Shown piece after piece: positions 1 through 12,894 of a DNA stretch of 64,000 nt. The stretch's first letter is position 1, and each line of letters begins with the position of its first letter. Position numbers and translations under genes: made by a program. The notes below the pieces were generated by a model. The model saw only the letters and a program-made list of their open reading frames with translations, did not search any database and was not told where the DNA came from. The stretch is from Locusta migratoria (taxonomy: Eukaryota; Arthropoda; Insecta; Orthoptera; Acrididae), in NCBI GenBank assembly GCA_026315105.1, contig CM048755.1, positions 761,379,301 through 761,443,300 of the forward strand, read 5' to 3'.

Positions 1-339
1 CAACCGCAGCTCTACATTCTCTTGCCAATGTCTTCTCTGTATAACTGTGAATGTCAATGAATTATTGTACTGTAAATTCATTCAATATTTCTAAAAGAGT
101 CTTTACATTTTTGTAATAAATTTAACCCAGTGTGAACTTTGGTTTTATTCGATAGTTACATGAAACTCTAATGTAATCCGTCTGTGGGAGCTACTGATAT
201 TGATGGGGCTATTCAAATTGCAAAAGTTTGTATTACGTACTTATTCATTAATTTGACGAAGAGACACTTTAAGTGACTGGCTCACTAGCTGCAGGTTCTT
301 CTAACATCAAGCAGTATGGCCAGCGCAAAGCCGCTGCCT
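1..339. other. unassigned AT-rich DNA
   Basis: No open frame, RNA-like structure or repeat that I recognise. The start of the LINE relic that follows cannot be placed exactly, so its decayed edge may reach back into this stretch. Confidence 0.5.
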
Positions 340-720
340 CTGGTATCCACCAAGAGCCATAGAGAATTTATAGCAGGAGGATCCAACGTTGATTAATAGA
401 TCGTTAATATACATTGTAAATAATAGCGGCCCTCTAACACGTCCTTGGATTACTTCCGAATTACCCTTACATTTGCTGATTTTCTTGCGTTAAAAGAACG
501 AGGTTCTGAGTTTCCTCTCCAAGCAAGTCCTTTATCCAACCATAAATTTGGTATGATAGTCGATTAGTTGCTATTTTGTTGACTAAAAGAAAGTGTGTGG
601 AACGACATCGGTTCCCACCAAAAACCAGGAACACGACATCAACAAGAGTGTTCTATATCCCATGGGCGAACAGATCAATTTGAATTTCAACAAATATCTT
701 GGTGCTTTTTATAGAGGAGA
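340..720 (-). pseudogene. decayed LINE reverse transcriptase relic
   Basis: No open frame survives. At nucleotide level, phrases here match the reverse-strand RT region of the better preserved LINE at 35,490-37,350. One is the stretch around 400-440, which ends in an AATAATAGCGGCCCT block also present near 36,372. Another is the region around 560-610, which matches the part around 36,520-36,560. These correspond to the RT core shortly before the catalytic aspartates. I infer an old CR1-like fragment on the minus strand; its ends are approximate. Confidence 0.4.
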
Positions 721-1064
721 TGTTTTTGTTCTCACTAAACTTCATAATACGTGACAATAAAAAATGTTCCACAATACTAGAATAAATTTACGCCAGCGAT
801 ATAAATCTATAATTAAGAGCATCCTTTCGACGTCCTTTCTTAATTACGAGTATGATATGTTTGTGCTTGTTTTTCTTTTTTAATTTCTTATTTCTTCCCC
901 AAACCTCTCAGTACCCTCGGTTTCTCCAGTGGCGTGCGATACAGCACTCCCAGAAAGAGATCAAGGTTTTTTTTCTTTATTTTTTTGTATTATCACTGTA
1001 CAGCCACAAAGGTATCTGCGTTTCCACTGCAGTTTTAGTAATTTCCATTCCGTAATAGATTCTC
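721..1064. other. unassigned, T-rich tracts
   Basis: T-rich low-complexity stretches near 860-900 and 965-990 create short open frames with no coding character. Nothing else seen. Confidence 0.5.
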
Positions 1065-1190
1065 GTCGGGTGGAAATGGCCGTACCGCCTCTAAAACGCC
1101 CTGTCGGAGGTTCGAGTCCTCCCTGGGGCATGAGTGTTTGTGTTGTTCTTCGTGTAAGTTAGTTGTATTTGAATAGGTTAGTTCAATATC
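1065..1190 (+). repeat. tRNA-derived SINE fragment
   Basis: A B-box-like GGTTCGAGTCC lies near 1,110-1,120. It is followed by the CTCGGGCATG-like junction and a 'tgtttgtgttgttctt...taagttagtt' body. This is the same head-to-body arrangement as the better copies at 29,722 and 58,914. The A-box half is degraded, and no target duplication is visible. Confidence 0.5.
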
Positions 1191-1984
1191 ACATTCGTGC
1201 AGCGCTTCTCCAGTTTCGGTGCAGTTTTGGTCAGTGATAGACTGAACAGACGATTTCAGTTCGATTACTGACTTTAAGTAAGATCCATACTTGTTAGTAT
1301 TTTTAGTCAGATTGTGTGACAAAATTTTACTTTGAAATTCATTTAATGACTCTCAACTGACTCTCCCCATTCTTATTTTGGCTTCTGTTTGTATATTAGG
1401 CTTTGACATCCCCTAATTCGAAGAACCTCCCTTTGCGTTCTAACTACATGTGCCATTCTCATCCCTCACAACTTCCCTTAGCGCATATTATACAATGTTT
1501 CTGAATCGTACCTAATTACGCTTCACAACGTCGTCTTCACAGCTAAATTATTTTTTAGTGACTAAAGATACCCTACAATTTGTCTCCTGTAGGTTTTCGT
1601 AACCAAAACCTTGCCCAAATCTAAAGAAAATGGTAATACTATCAAAGTCGTCTGGTCTAAGGAAACAAAAGTAATAAATGAGAAAAAGAGAGGATTGCGA
1701 AACAGAAATAAAACCATGTTTCCATAAGACATTGCGCATGATCTCAAAGCTCTTTGGTAAAAAATAAAAATAGGAACTCTAAAATACAAATTGCGGTGTG
1801 AAGTGTTTAGTCCGATTTGGTCGGGAGGTCATTTGTAACTGAAAATGAATAGATTACAGCACCTGTAGAAGGATCTGCATACATTACACAGTTACAGATT
1901 ATAATAAACGTTAGACAAAATGACAAGGGACAAAAACTAAAAGTATTTTTTGACGTAAGAAACGTTATTTTTCTACCTGACAGC
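1191..1984. other. unassigned
   Basis: AT-rich DNA. The small open frames here lack any recognisable domain or composition bias. Confidence 0.5.
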
Positions 1985-2130
1985 ATGTAAGACACTGGAC
2001 TCATATTTGGCAGGATGGCGATTCAAATCCTCGTCCGGCCATCCAAATGTAAGACTTTTGCAGGCTCACTAAACCACTTCATGCTTACTGCATCAGCATT
2101 CTTTTCAAATAACGTATCGGATTTCCATTT
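1985..2130 (+). repeat. tRNA-derived SINE fragment (second family)
   Basis: The stretch near 1,985-2,045 reads like the tRNA-related head 'gacactggactc ... gattcaaatcctcgtccggccatcc'. Its body has the 'ttccattcctctg' type of text seen in the reverse copies at 13,935-14,205 and 44,394-44,644. It is strongly diverged. Confidence 0.45.
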
Positions 2131-5032
2131 CCATTCCTCTGCAATTAGATCTTTTGTACCATCGCTAATGTCCTCTTGGAAATAGTGTAAACCCGTTCTC
2201 TAGAAACCATTCCATTTACTGAATCTCACGACAAAACGGAAATTAACTGTTTGTGGAAAGCAACCATGTGTCATAAGATGGTCGAATTAATACTCTCTGA
2301 ATATATTTAAAACTTACGCCTTAGAAGTAATAACATTTGCTGATGGATCAAAGCATGAAATCTGGTAAGCCTTAAAGGCATGCTTATTTGTATGCCCATA
2401 TCAGACGTCAGTAAGAGAAACCGAAACATCACTTGAAACTTAAACTAGATAGTTTAGGTATAGCACACATATTTACCGTTTATCCATACGTAGTTTGTGT
2501 TTTTTTGCGGCATTTGTTGCTGTAAATAATTTTGAATGTTTTTTGATGATTTTTAACTACCGCTACTTTTTCTAGAGAATGCCATGAGCAGCCAGAGAGA
2601 GACGGACAATGTACTACTCTTAATATTAAGTCAGCTGGTCTACACGCCAGACAAACGGAATGTTCCTAACGTCTATTAAATGCAGAGAGCTCGGCAATTG
2701 CGACGAAAGTGTATTCATACAATTCTTAATGAATCCGTGCATGGTTTGCGAAAGCACGTAGACCTTAAATACTCCACTAACTTGTTTCTAGCTGAACAGC
2801 TATATCTGTATTCCTTGCGATATGCCTTCACTGTCTCGATTGTGAAGCAGCTAAAGGCAATAGTGCTCTCCTTAAAAGTGCAGAAAATGTGTAAACGCTA
2901 GTCACGCGGATTTCCAGCATGAGATGTCAGACCTTTAACCTGTGTACATATATTTAAATGCAATGTTTTAACGTATATTTCACGCAGTGAGGATGGAGAC
3001 ACACGAATAAAAAAGAAATATTTACAACTGATGGTTTTAGTTTTCCATAATCAATTGCATCGTGAATTATTGATACTTGAACATGGGGGAAACGAATTTG
3101 TTTTTAGCTCAATGTGTAAGACTTTGTACGAAATATTTTTCCTCATTTACGGTTCAGCCTGTATATATACCAGTAGTGATAATGTAAAAATTTATTGCCA
3201 CAAATAAAATAAAATAATGGTCTTATTTAACTAATGGTTATTAGAACTTAAAATTTCGTCCGACAAATACTCTGCCCTTTCCTGTTCACGGTGCAACTGG
3301 AAAGGAAGAAAGTAAATCATGTTTGGAGCCATTGCTTACACGGTTAAAGAATGATCGAATACCTTGGAGTCGACATTCCTGATAAGGAATCATGGATACC
3401 CATATTAAACATGTAATGTGAACCCGTCAGAAACACTCTTAAAACGTGCCTGGTGACAAACATAACTAAGAAGTGGCATAAATCTGTATCGTATGCTGAT
3501 TGCAGACACATTTTTGTTCGTCAACAAGAATTACTCAAGTGAGATTGAGCGTACTCTCTGAGTACCACACAATTTGTTGATAGTGAGACAACTTTAGAAA
3601 GTGACAGTTCATTAGAATTAACACATAATTGATTCTTGCCTAAATGTTATTATTACGATGTGCTTTTCAGACGTAGATATGATACCTATGACAATATTTG
3701 CCAGTAGTATTAATGAAAGATATTAAATTTTATCTAGATACTGTGATCTATTATGTTGTAAATTATATAGCTAAACGTATTGTTATGAGGATAATAAAAT
3801 AATTTTGGCGTCTAAGGTAAGAGAAAATTATATGAATATCAAAACATTTACTGGTAATATGTTGTATTATGCAATGGCACAATTCTGAGAGCCGCGAAAA
3901 TTTTAAAGCTGACCAAGACACTGCAGAAAAAAGATCTGTCAACTAATTTTTTGCGTTAATTCTTGCCAATATTTGGTAAGATTGCTTGCGTTTTAGTGAA
4001 TGTTACGGAGTAAAAGACGACTACTTTCCGCGGCTTACTGGAGAGCTTGCGCGCCTCGTGAGCTGTTGTCGGCACGACTACGGATGTGTTTATTAACCTG
4101 TTAGGTTCTCTCAACGGGACAGGAGGCTAGTTACTCTGCGCAAACCGCTACACAACCTAATCTCACATGTGTTCAGTCTTCTGTCTCCATTAGTGGATTT
4201 AATTTCGCGGTAAATTACTGAAAAGTAAGGTGAATACACCAGGAGTGTCTTCAGAAACCATAATATTCTTTGTTTCCATAAACTGAGCAGAAAAAGTTCA
4301 CAAATAGATGTTCCCTGGTTTCTGGAATCCTGTCAAAATGGGTGACTATATTGCTAACACTTAAGAAGGATGAATTTAAACAAACATTAAATGTGACATG
4401 GGAAGAAACCAGAAATTTGTAGAAAGAAACATACTGAGATTTATAGCGTAAGAGCTTCCTGTTCTATCACAAAATATTTCCTGTGTATACTATCGTCACT
4501 GTAACTTTCCATTTATTTTCCTTACGTTTATTTCCCACTTGTGAATAACGAGTGAGGAAACTACCAGCAATTAATATGAGAGATCTTATTATCTTTTTCT
4601 CAATGTATCTCTGTGAGAGTTTTTCTAAGCAGCGTGTAGGCCTACTGTGGAGAGAGTAACCAGTTTTGGATTGAGACGATGTGCTCCTTTTTATATATTT
4701 TGCTACCAGTTGTCAGAAACTAAACTAAACAAAACGTACATAATAATGAGTGCCATTTCGACAATTTATTGGTAAGCAACGGATTATTGTTTGAAACAGG
4801 CGATCGTTTGGGAAAAGGATGAGGTAGGTCTTCAGCAAGGGGAAAAGACAACGTATTTGAATGTAAGTACTTAATATAATATGGTTTTCTGTTCTGCAGG
4901 ACCTAATTGAGGAGTAATTGGTCATGGAAATAAATCAATACATGAAGTTTAACACAAAAATGGTAATAGAAAATTTTTAAGTAGTCCTATGCACATGACA
5001 ATCTTAAGACTAAGTGAAAAGAATCAACAACG
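2131..5032. other. unassigned AT-rich DNA
   Basis: About 2.9 kb without a recognisable coding region, repeat family or RNA gene. Short open frames occur (for example 2,680-2,901) but their products resemble nothing known to me and lack domain-like patterns. Confidence 0.5.
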
Positions 5033-5052
5033 AAAAAAAAAAAAAAAAAAAA
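5033..5052 (+). repeat. poly(A)20 tract
   Basis: Twenty consecutive A. It lies next to the 3' end of the minus-strand LINE at 5,062. In that orientation it reads as poly(T), so it is not that element's own poly(A) tail. Confidence 0.9.
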
Positions 5053-5061
5053 GGAATTAGC

Positions 5062-7993
5062 TTATTTGTTTAACTTTTCTATGCGTTCCTCGACAGAATA
5101 ACAGGAGTAAGGCATGAGGTAATTCTTCAATTTAGATTTGAAAGCGCGTGTGTTAGTACTAAGATTCTTGAATTCTTGGGACAGCTTACTGAAAATGGAT
5201 ACTGCAGAATACTGCACACCTTTCTGCACAAGCGTCAAGGTGGTGCGATGCAAATGTAGATTCGACTTCTGTCTAGTATTCACCTAGTGAGAATAAGCTG
5301 ATATTGTTAACAACAAACGACGTTAAAGAAAATACGTATTGTGACGCCAGTGTCAAAATTCCTAGACTATTGAAAATGGGTCGACATGGCGTTCGTGAAC
5401 TTACACCACATATTGCTCGAGCCGCCCGTTTCTGAGCCAAAAATATCCTTTTTGTTTCACTCGAGTTACCCCAACAAATAACGCCGTACGTCATGAGTGA
5501 GTGAAAGTAAGCGTAGTAAACTATTTTTCGTGTTGAAAAATCACTTATTTCAAATATTGTTCTAATGGTAAATAAAGCAGAATTTAGTTTTGGAACAAGA
5601 TCCTGAACACGGGCTTTCCACTACAGCTTATTGTCTATTTGGACACTTAGAAATTTGAACTTGTCCAGTCTCACTTATCATATGCCAATTATGTGTAATC
5701 AAAATGCCAGCTGTCCTCAAATTATGTGTTAGAAATTGTAGAAACTGAGTTTTACTGTGATTTAACATAAGTTTGTTTTCTACAAGTCATTAACTTATCT
5801 ATTGAACTGCATTATTTAATACTGTGTGAATATTACTAACAACATCCTTCACTACCAAGCTGTTATCATCAGCAAACAAAAATATTTTACAATCACCTGT
5901 TATACTCGAAGGCATGTCAGTTATATAAATAAGAAACAGCAGAGGTCTCAAAAGAGAACCCTGGGGCACCCCACACTTAACTGTGCCCCATTGTATTGTT
6001 CGTCTAGCCGTTTTCAACACTGCGGAGAATTACCTTCTGCTATTTGTTATTAAAGTAGGGAGTGTAAGGGGTGAGCATGTTGTGAGCTACTCGTCGTCTT
6101 CCATAATGTTACAACTTCTGCAACAATATCAAATGCTTTTATTAAATCAAAGAAGATGCCTAATGTCCGTAGCCTTTTATTTAACCCATCAAGTGCCTTA
6201 CAGAGAAACGAAAATATAGCATTTTCAGTCGTTAAACCACTTCTAAAACCAAACTGTAAGTTTGACAACAAATTATGTGAACGGAAATGATCAATTAATC
6301 TCGAATGTACAGCCTTTTCAATAACTTTACAAAAAACCGATGGCATAGAAATAGGTGTCTAGTTGTCTACATTAGCCCTTCCTCTTTTCTTTCAAAGTAG
6401 TTTCACTACTGAGTACTTTAATCTGTCAGGAAACTGACCATTCTGAAAGGAAAAAATACAAATATGGCTTAGTACTGGGCTAACAAATGGAGAACAGTAC
6501 TTTAGAATTCTGATAGATAACCCATCATATCCACAAGAGTCCTTAGCTTTTAGTCATTTAATTATTGACTCAATCTCCCCTTTGGAAGTATCATGGTCGA
6601 CCATTTCAGGTAACAGCCTCGGAAAGCCATTTTGTAACAATGTTACATAATTACCTCTAGAAACTAGGGTTCTGTTTAGTTCATCTGCTACATTCAGAAA
6701 GTGATATCGGATATTTCACATATATCTAACTTATCAGTAACAGAAACATTTCTATTACGCAGTGACATTAAATCCTCTACCTGCTGCTGCTGACCAGACA
6801 CTTCCTTCATGACTGACCAGATGGTTTTAATTTTATCCCGAGAGTTTGCTATTCTTTTTGCATACCACATACTTTTTGCCTTCTTAATGGCATTTTTAAG
6901 AACCTTACAGAACTGTTTGTAATGAGCTACGGCGTCTTCATTCTGACTACTTCTAACATTTTTATACACTTCCTGCTTTGTTCTACATGATACCCTTATC
7001 CCCTTTGTCAGCCACCCTGGCTGCCTGTAACTGGAAGTACTCTGTTTTGAGCGTTCTAGCGGAAAGTAACTTTCAAACAACGTAAGAAATGTGTTCAGGA
7101 AAGCATTATATTTATCATCTGCAATATCAGCACTATGAACATCCTGCGATTCTTGTTCATTAATTGGGCTTACAAAGGTCTCAATTGCAAGTGCATTAAC
7201 TTTTCTAAGTAGTTGATTATTATGTGCAATGTTTGTTTGAGAACAAATACTTTACAGAGTTAAAATTTGTGCATCGTGATCTGATAGGCTATTTACTATT
7301 CTGCTGAGAGAGTGCCCCTCTAATAATGAAGAATGAACAAAAATAATGTCAGTGGTAGAACTCCTACTGCTTTGCACTCACGTTCGAAAGAATACTGTTA
7401 ACTTCAGGTTATGGGATTTAAATAGTTCTAACAGCTGACTTTTTCTTGAGCTATCACTTACACAATTAATGCTGAAATCTCCATTCACAACTAAATTTTT
7501 AGACTTCCTATAAAATGAACCCAGAATAAGTTCTAGCTTGGACAGAAACAATTTAAAATATGAGTTAAGAGACTTATGAATAACAACAATTACTAGTTTA
7601 GTACCATTAACATTGACAACTCCTGCACAAGATTCAAATTTTTTTTTGTACAGTGTTTAGAAAAATCGATTGACTCCGATAAAAAATCGTTTTTAACATA
7701 CATGGCTACTTTCAAACACTGCAAGGAATTCCTAGAAATCCTGTATTATGACAAAGGAAGTCTCTGAATTGTCACATCACTTAAAAAGTTCTCTGAAATA
7801 CCAATAATGTCAGAATCAACATCAATAAGCAGTTCGTTAACTTTAATACCTTGTATATTTTGGTGGAATATAATAATTGCCTATTACTTAGATTCTTAAA
7901 CTTTCTCGAAAGTGGTTCATTTGTTAGAGGGATTTCCTTTAAGCAGGAATAGCTATCAGCTGTCTTCAGTCTAAAAAAGATGAGCCCTAACAC
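5062..7993 (-). pseudogene. CR1-like LINE ORF2 (endonuclease-RT), decayed
   Basis: Minus-strand remains of a non-LTR retrotransposon polyprotein, which in life would nick the target and reverse-transcribe its own RNA. The reading passes through several frames. At 7,781-7,993 there is an N-terminal endonuclease relic. At 6,694-7,080 there is the linker between endonuclease and RT. At 6,050-6,346 there are early RT blocks, including a FGFRSG motif and a decayed FDLIKAFD block. At 5,799-6,020 there are GVPQGS and the catalytic FADD. At 5,273-5,494 and 5,062-5,283 there is the C-terminal tail, including the 'KNYL..YSCYSVEE' ending common in arthropod jockey/CR1-group LINEs. At least four frame changes and internal stops make it inactive. 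It pairs with the ORF1 remains immediately upstream. Confidence 0.8.
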
Positions 7994-8969
7994 CCACTAC
8001 TACAGGAATTTTTCCATAAGTGACACCCCTCCCCTCCTTCTACACTGTCACCTTTGAGCTTTGCCAACGTCCCATTCCCATACCTATTGAGGTGCAGACC
8101 GTGCCTAGTGAAATCTGACCTTTGGATAGTCTCAACTGGCACCACTGCAATGTGATCCATGCCCTTAATCATCAGCGTCTCCTCAAGCCTCATTTTAATA
8201 CGCCTGACAGCTGTATTAAGACGACGCCTATCATGAAACTGAAACAGCTGCACGACAGGAACATTTCTGAGTTGCTATCAGATCACCATCTATATCATAC
8301 TCCCTGTCCCTATCAAGACTATTCCCGGTCCCACCCACTATCGCTACCTGATCCTCTTTGAGAAATTCCTAAATAAATCCCCTATGTTATAAGTAACCTG
8401 AGCTACCTTGCACTGGTCTTCACTATGCTGGTGACCTGGTACTCACTCCCAAGTACTTCCTGCAACTGTTGGCCAACACCTCTGCTATGAGAACTGCCTA
8501 CCAGCAGAACCTACTTCTTTCTAATAGACCTCTACAGATTTCGGCTTCCTAACAACTGAGGTCTTGCATACTTCCTACGCCTACAGCTACAGGAGGTTCA
8601 TCTCCATTCAACTCTGACAGTTGGTCAAACGTATTTGCAACTTGCAAAGTGAAGCTATCTGAATACCTCCTCCCAGCTACCTTCTTGCCAACTGCCAGTT
8701 CCCATTCCCCAGCCCCCCTTCCCCTCCTCAACCTACCTGGTTCCTCTTCAGCGTTTTTCAACTGCACCTGAAGCGCGCAGATCAAACGCTACTGCTGCTC
8801 TATCATCTTATTCCTGCTGCGTATCCTGCAATTCCAAGAGCAAACCTCATGACAGTGCCCACTGGCTTCCCCACTGCATCCCCCCTCCCCCATGAAAATA
8901 CTTACTACAAGTCCCACACCTCAGCCTACTATGCACTCCCCTACGACAGAGCCTACGCTTTTCACTCAT
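7994..8969 (-). pseudogene. CR1-like LINE ORF1 (Cys/His finger, coiled coil, SGNH hydrolase), decayed
   Basis: The probable start is the ATG at 8,969, reading leftwards. First comes a Cys/His-rich segment (about 8,820-8,930) with several Cys and His, recalling the PHD-like finger of CR1 ORF1. Next is a charged coiled-coil stretch (8,549-8,785, ending in a stop). Then near 8,470-8,500 comes a 'GSSHSRG' block resembling the serine motif of SGNH/GDSL esterases. Last, at 7,987-8,253, is a tail ending 'HGLHLN..G', which resembles the C-terminal His block of that fold. Finger plus esterase in ORF1 is known from CR1-clade LINEs. A frame change in a G-run near 8,875 and stops near 8,400 and 8,550 break it. 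Confidence 0.65.
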
Positions 8970-9254
8970 GGTATAATTTTACAGTTACTTTTTAATGAAA
9001 CCTATACGTCTACACTATGTAAGTTACGTTTCTACAAAAGACCGAGGAAGTACCTTAACTAGAGCAATCAACAAATCTCAGTCTCTACAAATCTAGTAAC
9101 AACAACAACTTATATTGCTGCTACTAGTATCAATTAAAGGCAAATAACACCACAACAAAAACTTTACACTTTTTTTGTATAAACAAGAACAAATTCAAGT
9201 GTCGCTAATAAACTAACTAAACACAGTGAGAACACAAGGGTTATCAAACACTGT
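8970..9254 (-). other. probable 5' leader of the CR1-like LINE and boundary with the next LINE
   Basis: AT-rich DNA between the ORF1 start at 8,969 and the 3' end of the neighbouring LINE near 9,255. No target duplication is evident, so the exact 5' end of the CR1-like element is unknown. Confidence 0.35.
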
Positions 9255-9616
9255 AACAGAAAGTTTGTCGTTGTTGTTTTTGGGGAACTAAACTACAAAG
9301 TCATCAGTCTCCTGTTCCAAGCAGTGGTGTAACATTTGACGGAAGGAAAACACAGAGAGAACACGGATAAGAGAATTCCTTGATGGTTGTAGAACGAAGA
9401 GAAACACTTCACTGATACACAGAGGAGTGCACAAAAGAGATAAAAGTACAATTCCACAGCAGAATGCAATGGCTGGCTTATCACTAGGATAAAAACAGAT
9501 GAGCCAGCCATACTGTACGCACTAAAAAACCACCTCAACCGAAACGGTAGAGGCTATCAATAACTTAAAAACAGCGTAAAAAAGAGGTTCTTTGAATCAG
9601 GCAGAAGCGCGTTCCT
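9255..9616 (-). repeat. 3' untranslated region of the I-group LINE
   Basis: Read on the minus strand, this follows the stop codon of the RNase H ORF. It ends in a short 'CCCCAAAAACAACAACGACAAAC' type tail near 9,265-9,287 (broken here into its CAA-rich core). A simple-sequence 3' end suits a LINE terminus. It contains no coding potential. Confidence 0.5.
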
Positions 9617-10489
9617 TTAAATGGAATGGTAGAAACCAGATGCGCGAATATAATGTAAAGCAGTAGAGACCAAGGAGGCATTGTCACCTAAAACTGAAGG
9701 CAGCGAATCTGGTAGGTTAAAGGACTGCCGCAAAGCGGGTAAAAGCGGACAATACAACAGTATGTGGACCACGGTCAGCAGGGCGCCACAACGGCAAACT
9801 AGTGGGCCCTCTCGATGCAAGAGGTGGCCGTGCGTTAACCACGTATGGCCAACGCGCAGTCGGCAGAGTACAACGGACTCCCTACGAGAGGCTCGCAGGG
9901 AGAACCTCCACATTGCCGTAGAGGGCTTAACAGCACGGAGCTTATTCGGTGCGTTCGATTCAGCCCACTCAGTATTCCAAAGTCCCAGTACCTTCTGATT
10001 GAGCACCGTCCGGAGATCCCTCTCCTGGAGACCGATTTCCAGCATGGTTGAGGTAGTAGCCTCCTTCGCCAGGTGGTCGACACCTTCATTTCCTGTTATG
10101 CCAATGTGGCCTGGAGTCCAGAGGAAGACCACAGTGCGACCAGATGTACCAAGTCTGTATACAGCTTCCTGAATGGACCGTACCAAAGGATGTTTCGGAA
10201 AGCACTGATTGAAGGCTTGCAAACCACTCAGGGAGTCAGTACAGAAAACCATAGACTCCCTGGGGCAGGCTCTGAGATGTTCAAGGGCCCGCCAAATGGC
10301 GACAAGTTCCGCCTTAAACACACTACTCCCACAGGGTAATGAATGTTTTTCAATATGCTGGCCATGGGTATAGGCATACCCAGTAGGGCCATCAACTAGG
10401 GAACCATCGGTGTATGCAAATTCAGCGCTACGGTACGAATCGAGAAGGGCCTGATACTGATGGCAGAGAGTCGCTGGTCGCTGGTGCAA
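9617..10489 (-). pseudogene. I-group LINE: RNase H domain and C-terminal zinc knuckle
   Basis: Open frame of 290 residues, the 3' part of a LINE polyprotein. It carries an RNase HI domain with all four acidic active-site residues: D28 in YTDGS, E61 in AELVAI, D85 in CTDS and D138. It also has the WTPGHIGITGNE loop with H128. RNase H degrades the RNA strand during target-primed reverse transcription. Downstream at residues about 205-255 is a Cys/His cluster (CRCG ... H ... YCPL) typical of I/R1-group C-termini. The apparent Met is internal: homologous sequence continues upstream in another frame (10,490-10,740). The element is therefore 5'-truncated and frameshifted, although this domain itself is uninterrupted. 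Confidence 0.85.
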
Positions 10490-10920
10490 CAGAGGGTTTG
10501 GAGTCTCGGGACAAGTCCAACTGAAGCTGGAGGCGAGGAATGACCCAAGGAGGAGTACGAGAACGGTACTGAAAGGTGATAGGAATGGGAGGGCACTCTA
10601 GGGAAGAAAGAAGGGAACGAACACGGACCGCAATCGGAAGACCCGAGTACGCCCGTCGTCACGGGGAAGGAAGTGTGACAGCTGGGAAGAGGAGCCTGTG
10701 ATTTGGGTGGTTAGGTACAGCATGAATATGGAAAACATACGAACCCATTAGCTGTTGTCTTCTGAATCGCAGGGGGGGGGGGGGGGGAACCCCAGCCTCA
10801 GCTAGAATGCTTGTCACAGAACTTGTACATGACCCCTGTTACTAAACGGATGCCATTGTGATGGACCGGGTCCAAGACCTGCAGTGCAGATGGAGCTGAG
10901 TCTTGTCATACGCGTCTCAA
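10490..10920 (-). pseudogene. I-group LINE, RT C-terminal remnant upstream of RNase H
   Basis: On the minus strand the RNase H reading continues upstream in a different frame. The text has the proline-rich character of the RT-to-RNase H linker in I-group LINEs. A run of 16 G at 10,772-10,787 and lost frames mark decay. The 5' edge near 10,920 is approximate. Confidence 0.5.
10772..10787 (+). repeat. poly(G)16 tract
   Basis: Sixteen consecutive G inside the LINE remnant. It is likely a slippage expansion of a shorter C-run of the minus-strand element. Confidence 0.9.
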
Positions 10921-12894
10921 ATTCAAGGAATAATACCTAAACGAGCAGCTATTATGGAAATATACCCATCGATGCAGTTGAGTATTATAATGAAATCATG
11001 TTTACACAAGCATGTTTTGAATTTAGTCCTCGTGAAGCTGAAACATAACAGAGAATGTTGGTGGTTGTGCATATTCGTAAGTTTTTTTTTTACCTTGCTG
11101 TAATACTTGATGCATAGATGAACAAAATACAAATCCATCTTCTATCGGTTTCTTCGATTCTTTGGACAGTCTTCTTTGGTTTGTACTCCTTCACTTCGTC
11201 GGCGATCTACTGGTTTCATGGAAATACAGTAATCAAAATTACGTGACTATTTGTTCCACATTTTAACGTCCTTGGTTTTTAATCTGAATGACAGTGATAA
11301 TTTTTGTTTGACTGGTTCCATATATATCCAGGCCTAATTAATGAAATTTTGTTCCCATGACAGATGAAAGCAATTAAAACCTTGGGTCACTATAATGAAT
11401 TTTTATATGAAAAAAATTAACACCTGAAGATGGGTCTTTAAAAATGTGAAAACGGTCGTGGACCTGTGAAGCAACGTTCTTAATAATAATAAAAAAAACA
11501 AAAAAAAACAGCTGATGAGTCTTCAGAATTTATTATATACTCTATGGGATGACAACATTTGAAGTAATTTACAAATAAGTTGTTCTATCTATATTTACAA
11601 TTTTACCATAATTTTAGAACAATTGATAATTTAATTCAAGAAAATGTTCTTTCGTTTTGTTTGTGATGTCACTTTATATTCTTGAAATAGGTGGCTATGG
11701 CATCTGCTGTGAGTTTGCCAGGAGACAGTTGGCAAGGATGGTTTTGTTTGACAGTATGCGGATAAATTAAAGACGTAACGAGACGAAATGATGAGATTCA
11801 ATTTTTGCAACAAAAATGATCCGATTTCGAAATGGGCTAGGTTTTTAGAAACTGACTATTATACAGCTAGACATTACTGGTGTAAACCCTACTTCATTGA
11901 TTTACTCACAGCTGAGGCAGATTGCTCGCAACGTGAAAGAGAGTAGTAGTTAATGTATGAAACGAACTTCTTGAACACAACTTCAGTTAACTACTACATT
12001 GTGCATATTATGATGTTAATTTTTCAAAATATTTAATGTAGGTGACACGAAGAAGTCAACTGACTGCAGAATTACGTATCAGACTCACATCCTCATTATG
12101 CACATGATGCCGAAGTTGCGAAACAATAGGCCCTACTACGACGTAGGAAAATCTTGATTACATTGGTGGCCTGATGAACGAGTTTTTGTAGCTGGCGTCC
12201 TGCATGTTAGGATCCATAATTCCACTCAGGCTCGAGATACTGTGCTCTCCAAATTGCATATATGCCACGTGGCCAGCTATTTTAAAGAGAGAAAAAATCA
12301 ATTAATACCTCATTGAGCGCATTACCAGTTTTGTTTCTCGGTTTATGGTTGATTCCTAGGTAGACCTTATCGTTATGTTTTCTTTACTCTATTAACTAAC
12401 ATAAACTCACAATTTGTCGGAGAAAAGTCTTCCTAAATACTCAAATTTTTTCCAGTTTCCTTCCAGTTTGCTTCCTGATAAAATTATATGTCCGCAGGTC
12501 AATATGGAAATTACAAGTGACCTTATTGGTAGAACATCTTGTTACGTTAAATAGCGTTCCATTTGAATGCAACACTAATTTTGAGCACGTTCCCTGATGA
12601 CGTGCTCAATAGATTCCGGACCTGTGTTTGTTGCCTGCCTTGTTGATTTCATAAAATGTTACGTAGTCTCATGCCCGGATGCGTTGCAGATATAGTTTTA
12701 ATTGCAATTTGCTCATTACAGCGCGGTGATAGGTTTCAGAGTACAAACTTAATGGCGACTTTTAGGTGTCAGGTATCTCACGTCGATAGATTATCATTCG
12801 ATCGGTATCGTTGCAGATAGTGGACGACATTAATTTACTAACCATTGCAATGTTTAATGTAATTCGTGAATTTCATTTATTTCTTATGTTACAG
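10921..12894. other. unassigned
   Basis: AT-rich DNA with an A-rich patch near 11,488-11,510. No gene or repeat recognised. Confidence 0.5.

Noticed and set aside
9681..9998. Plus-strand frames over the I-group LINE
   Set aside because: Antisense shadows of the RNase H frame.
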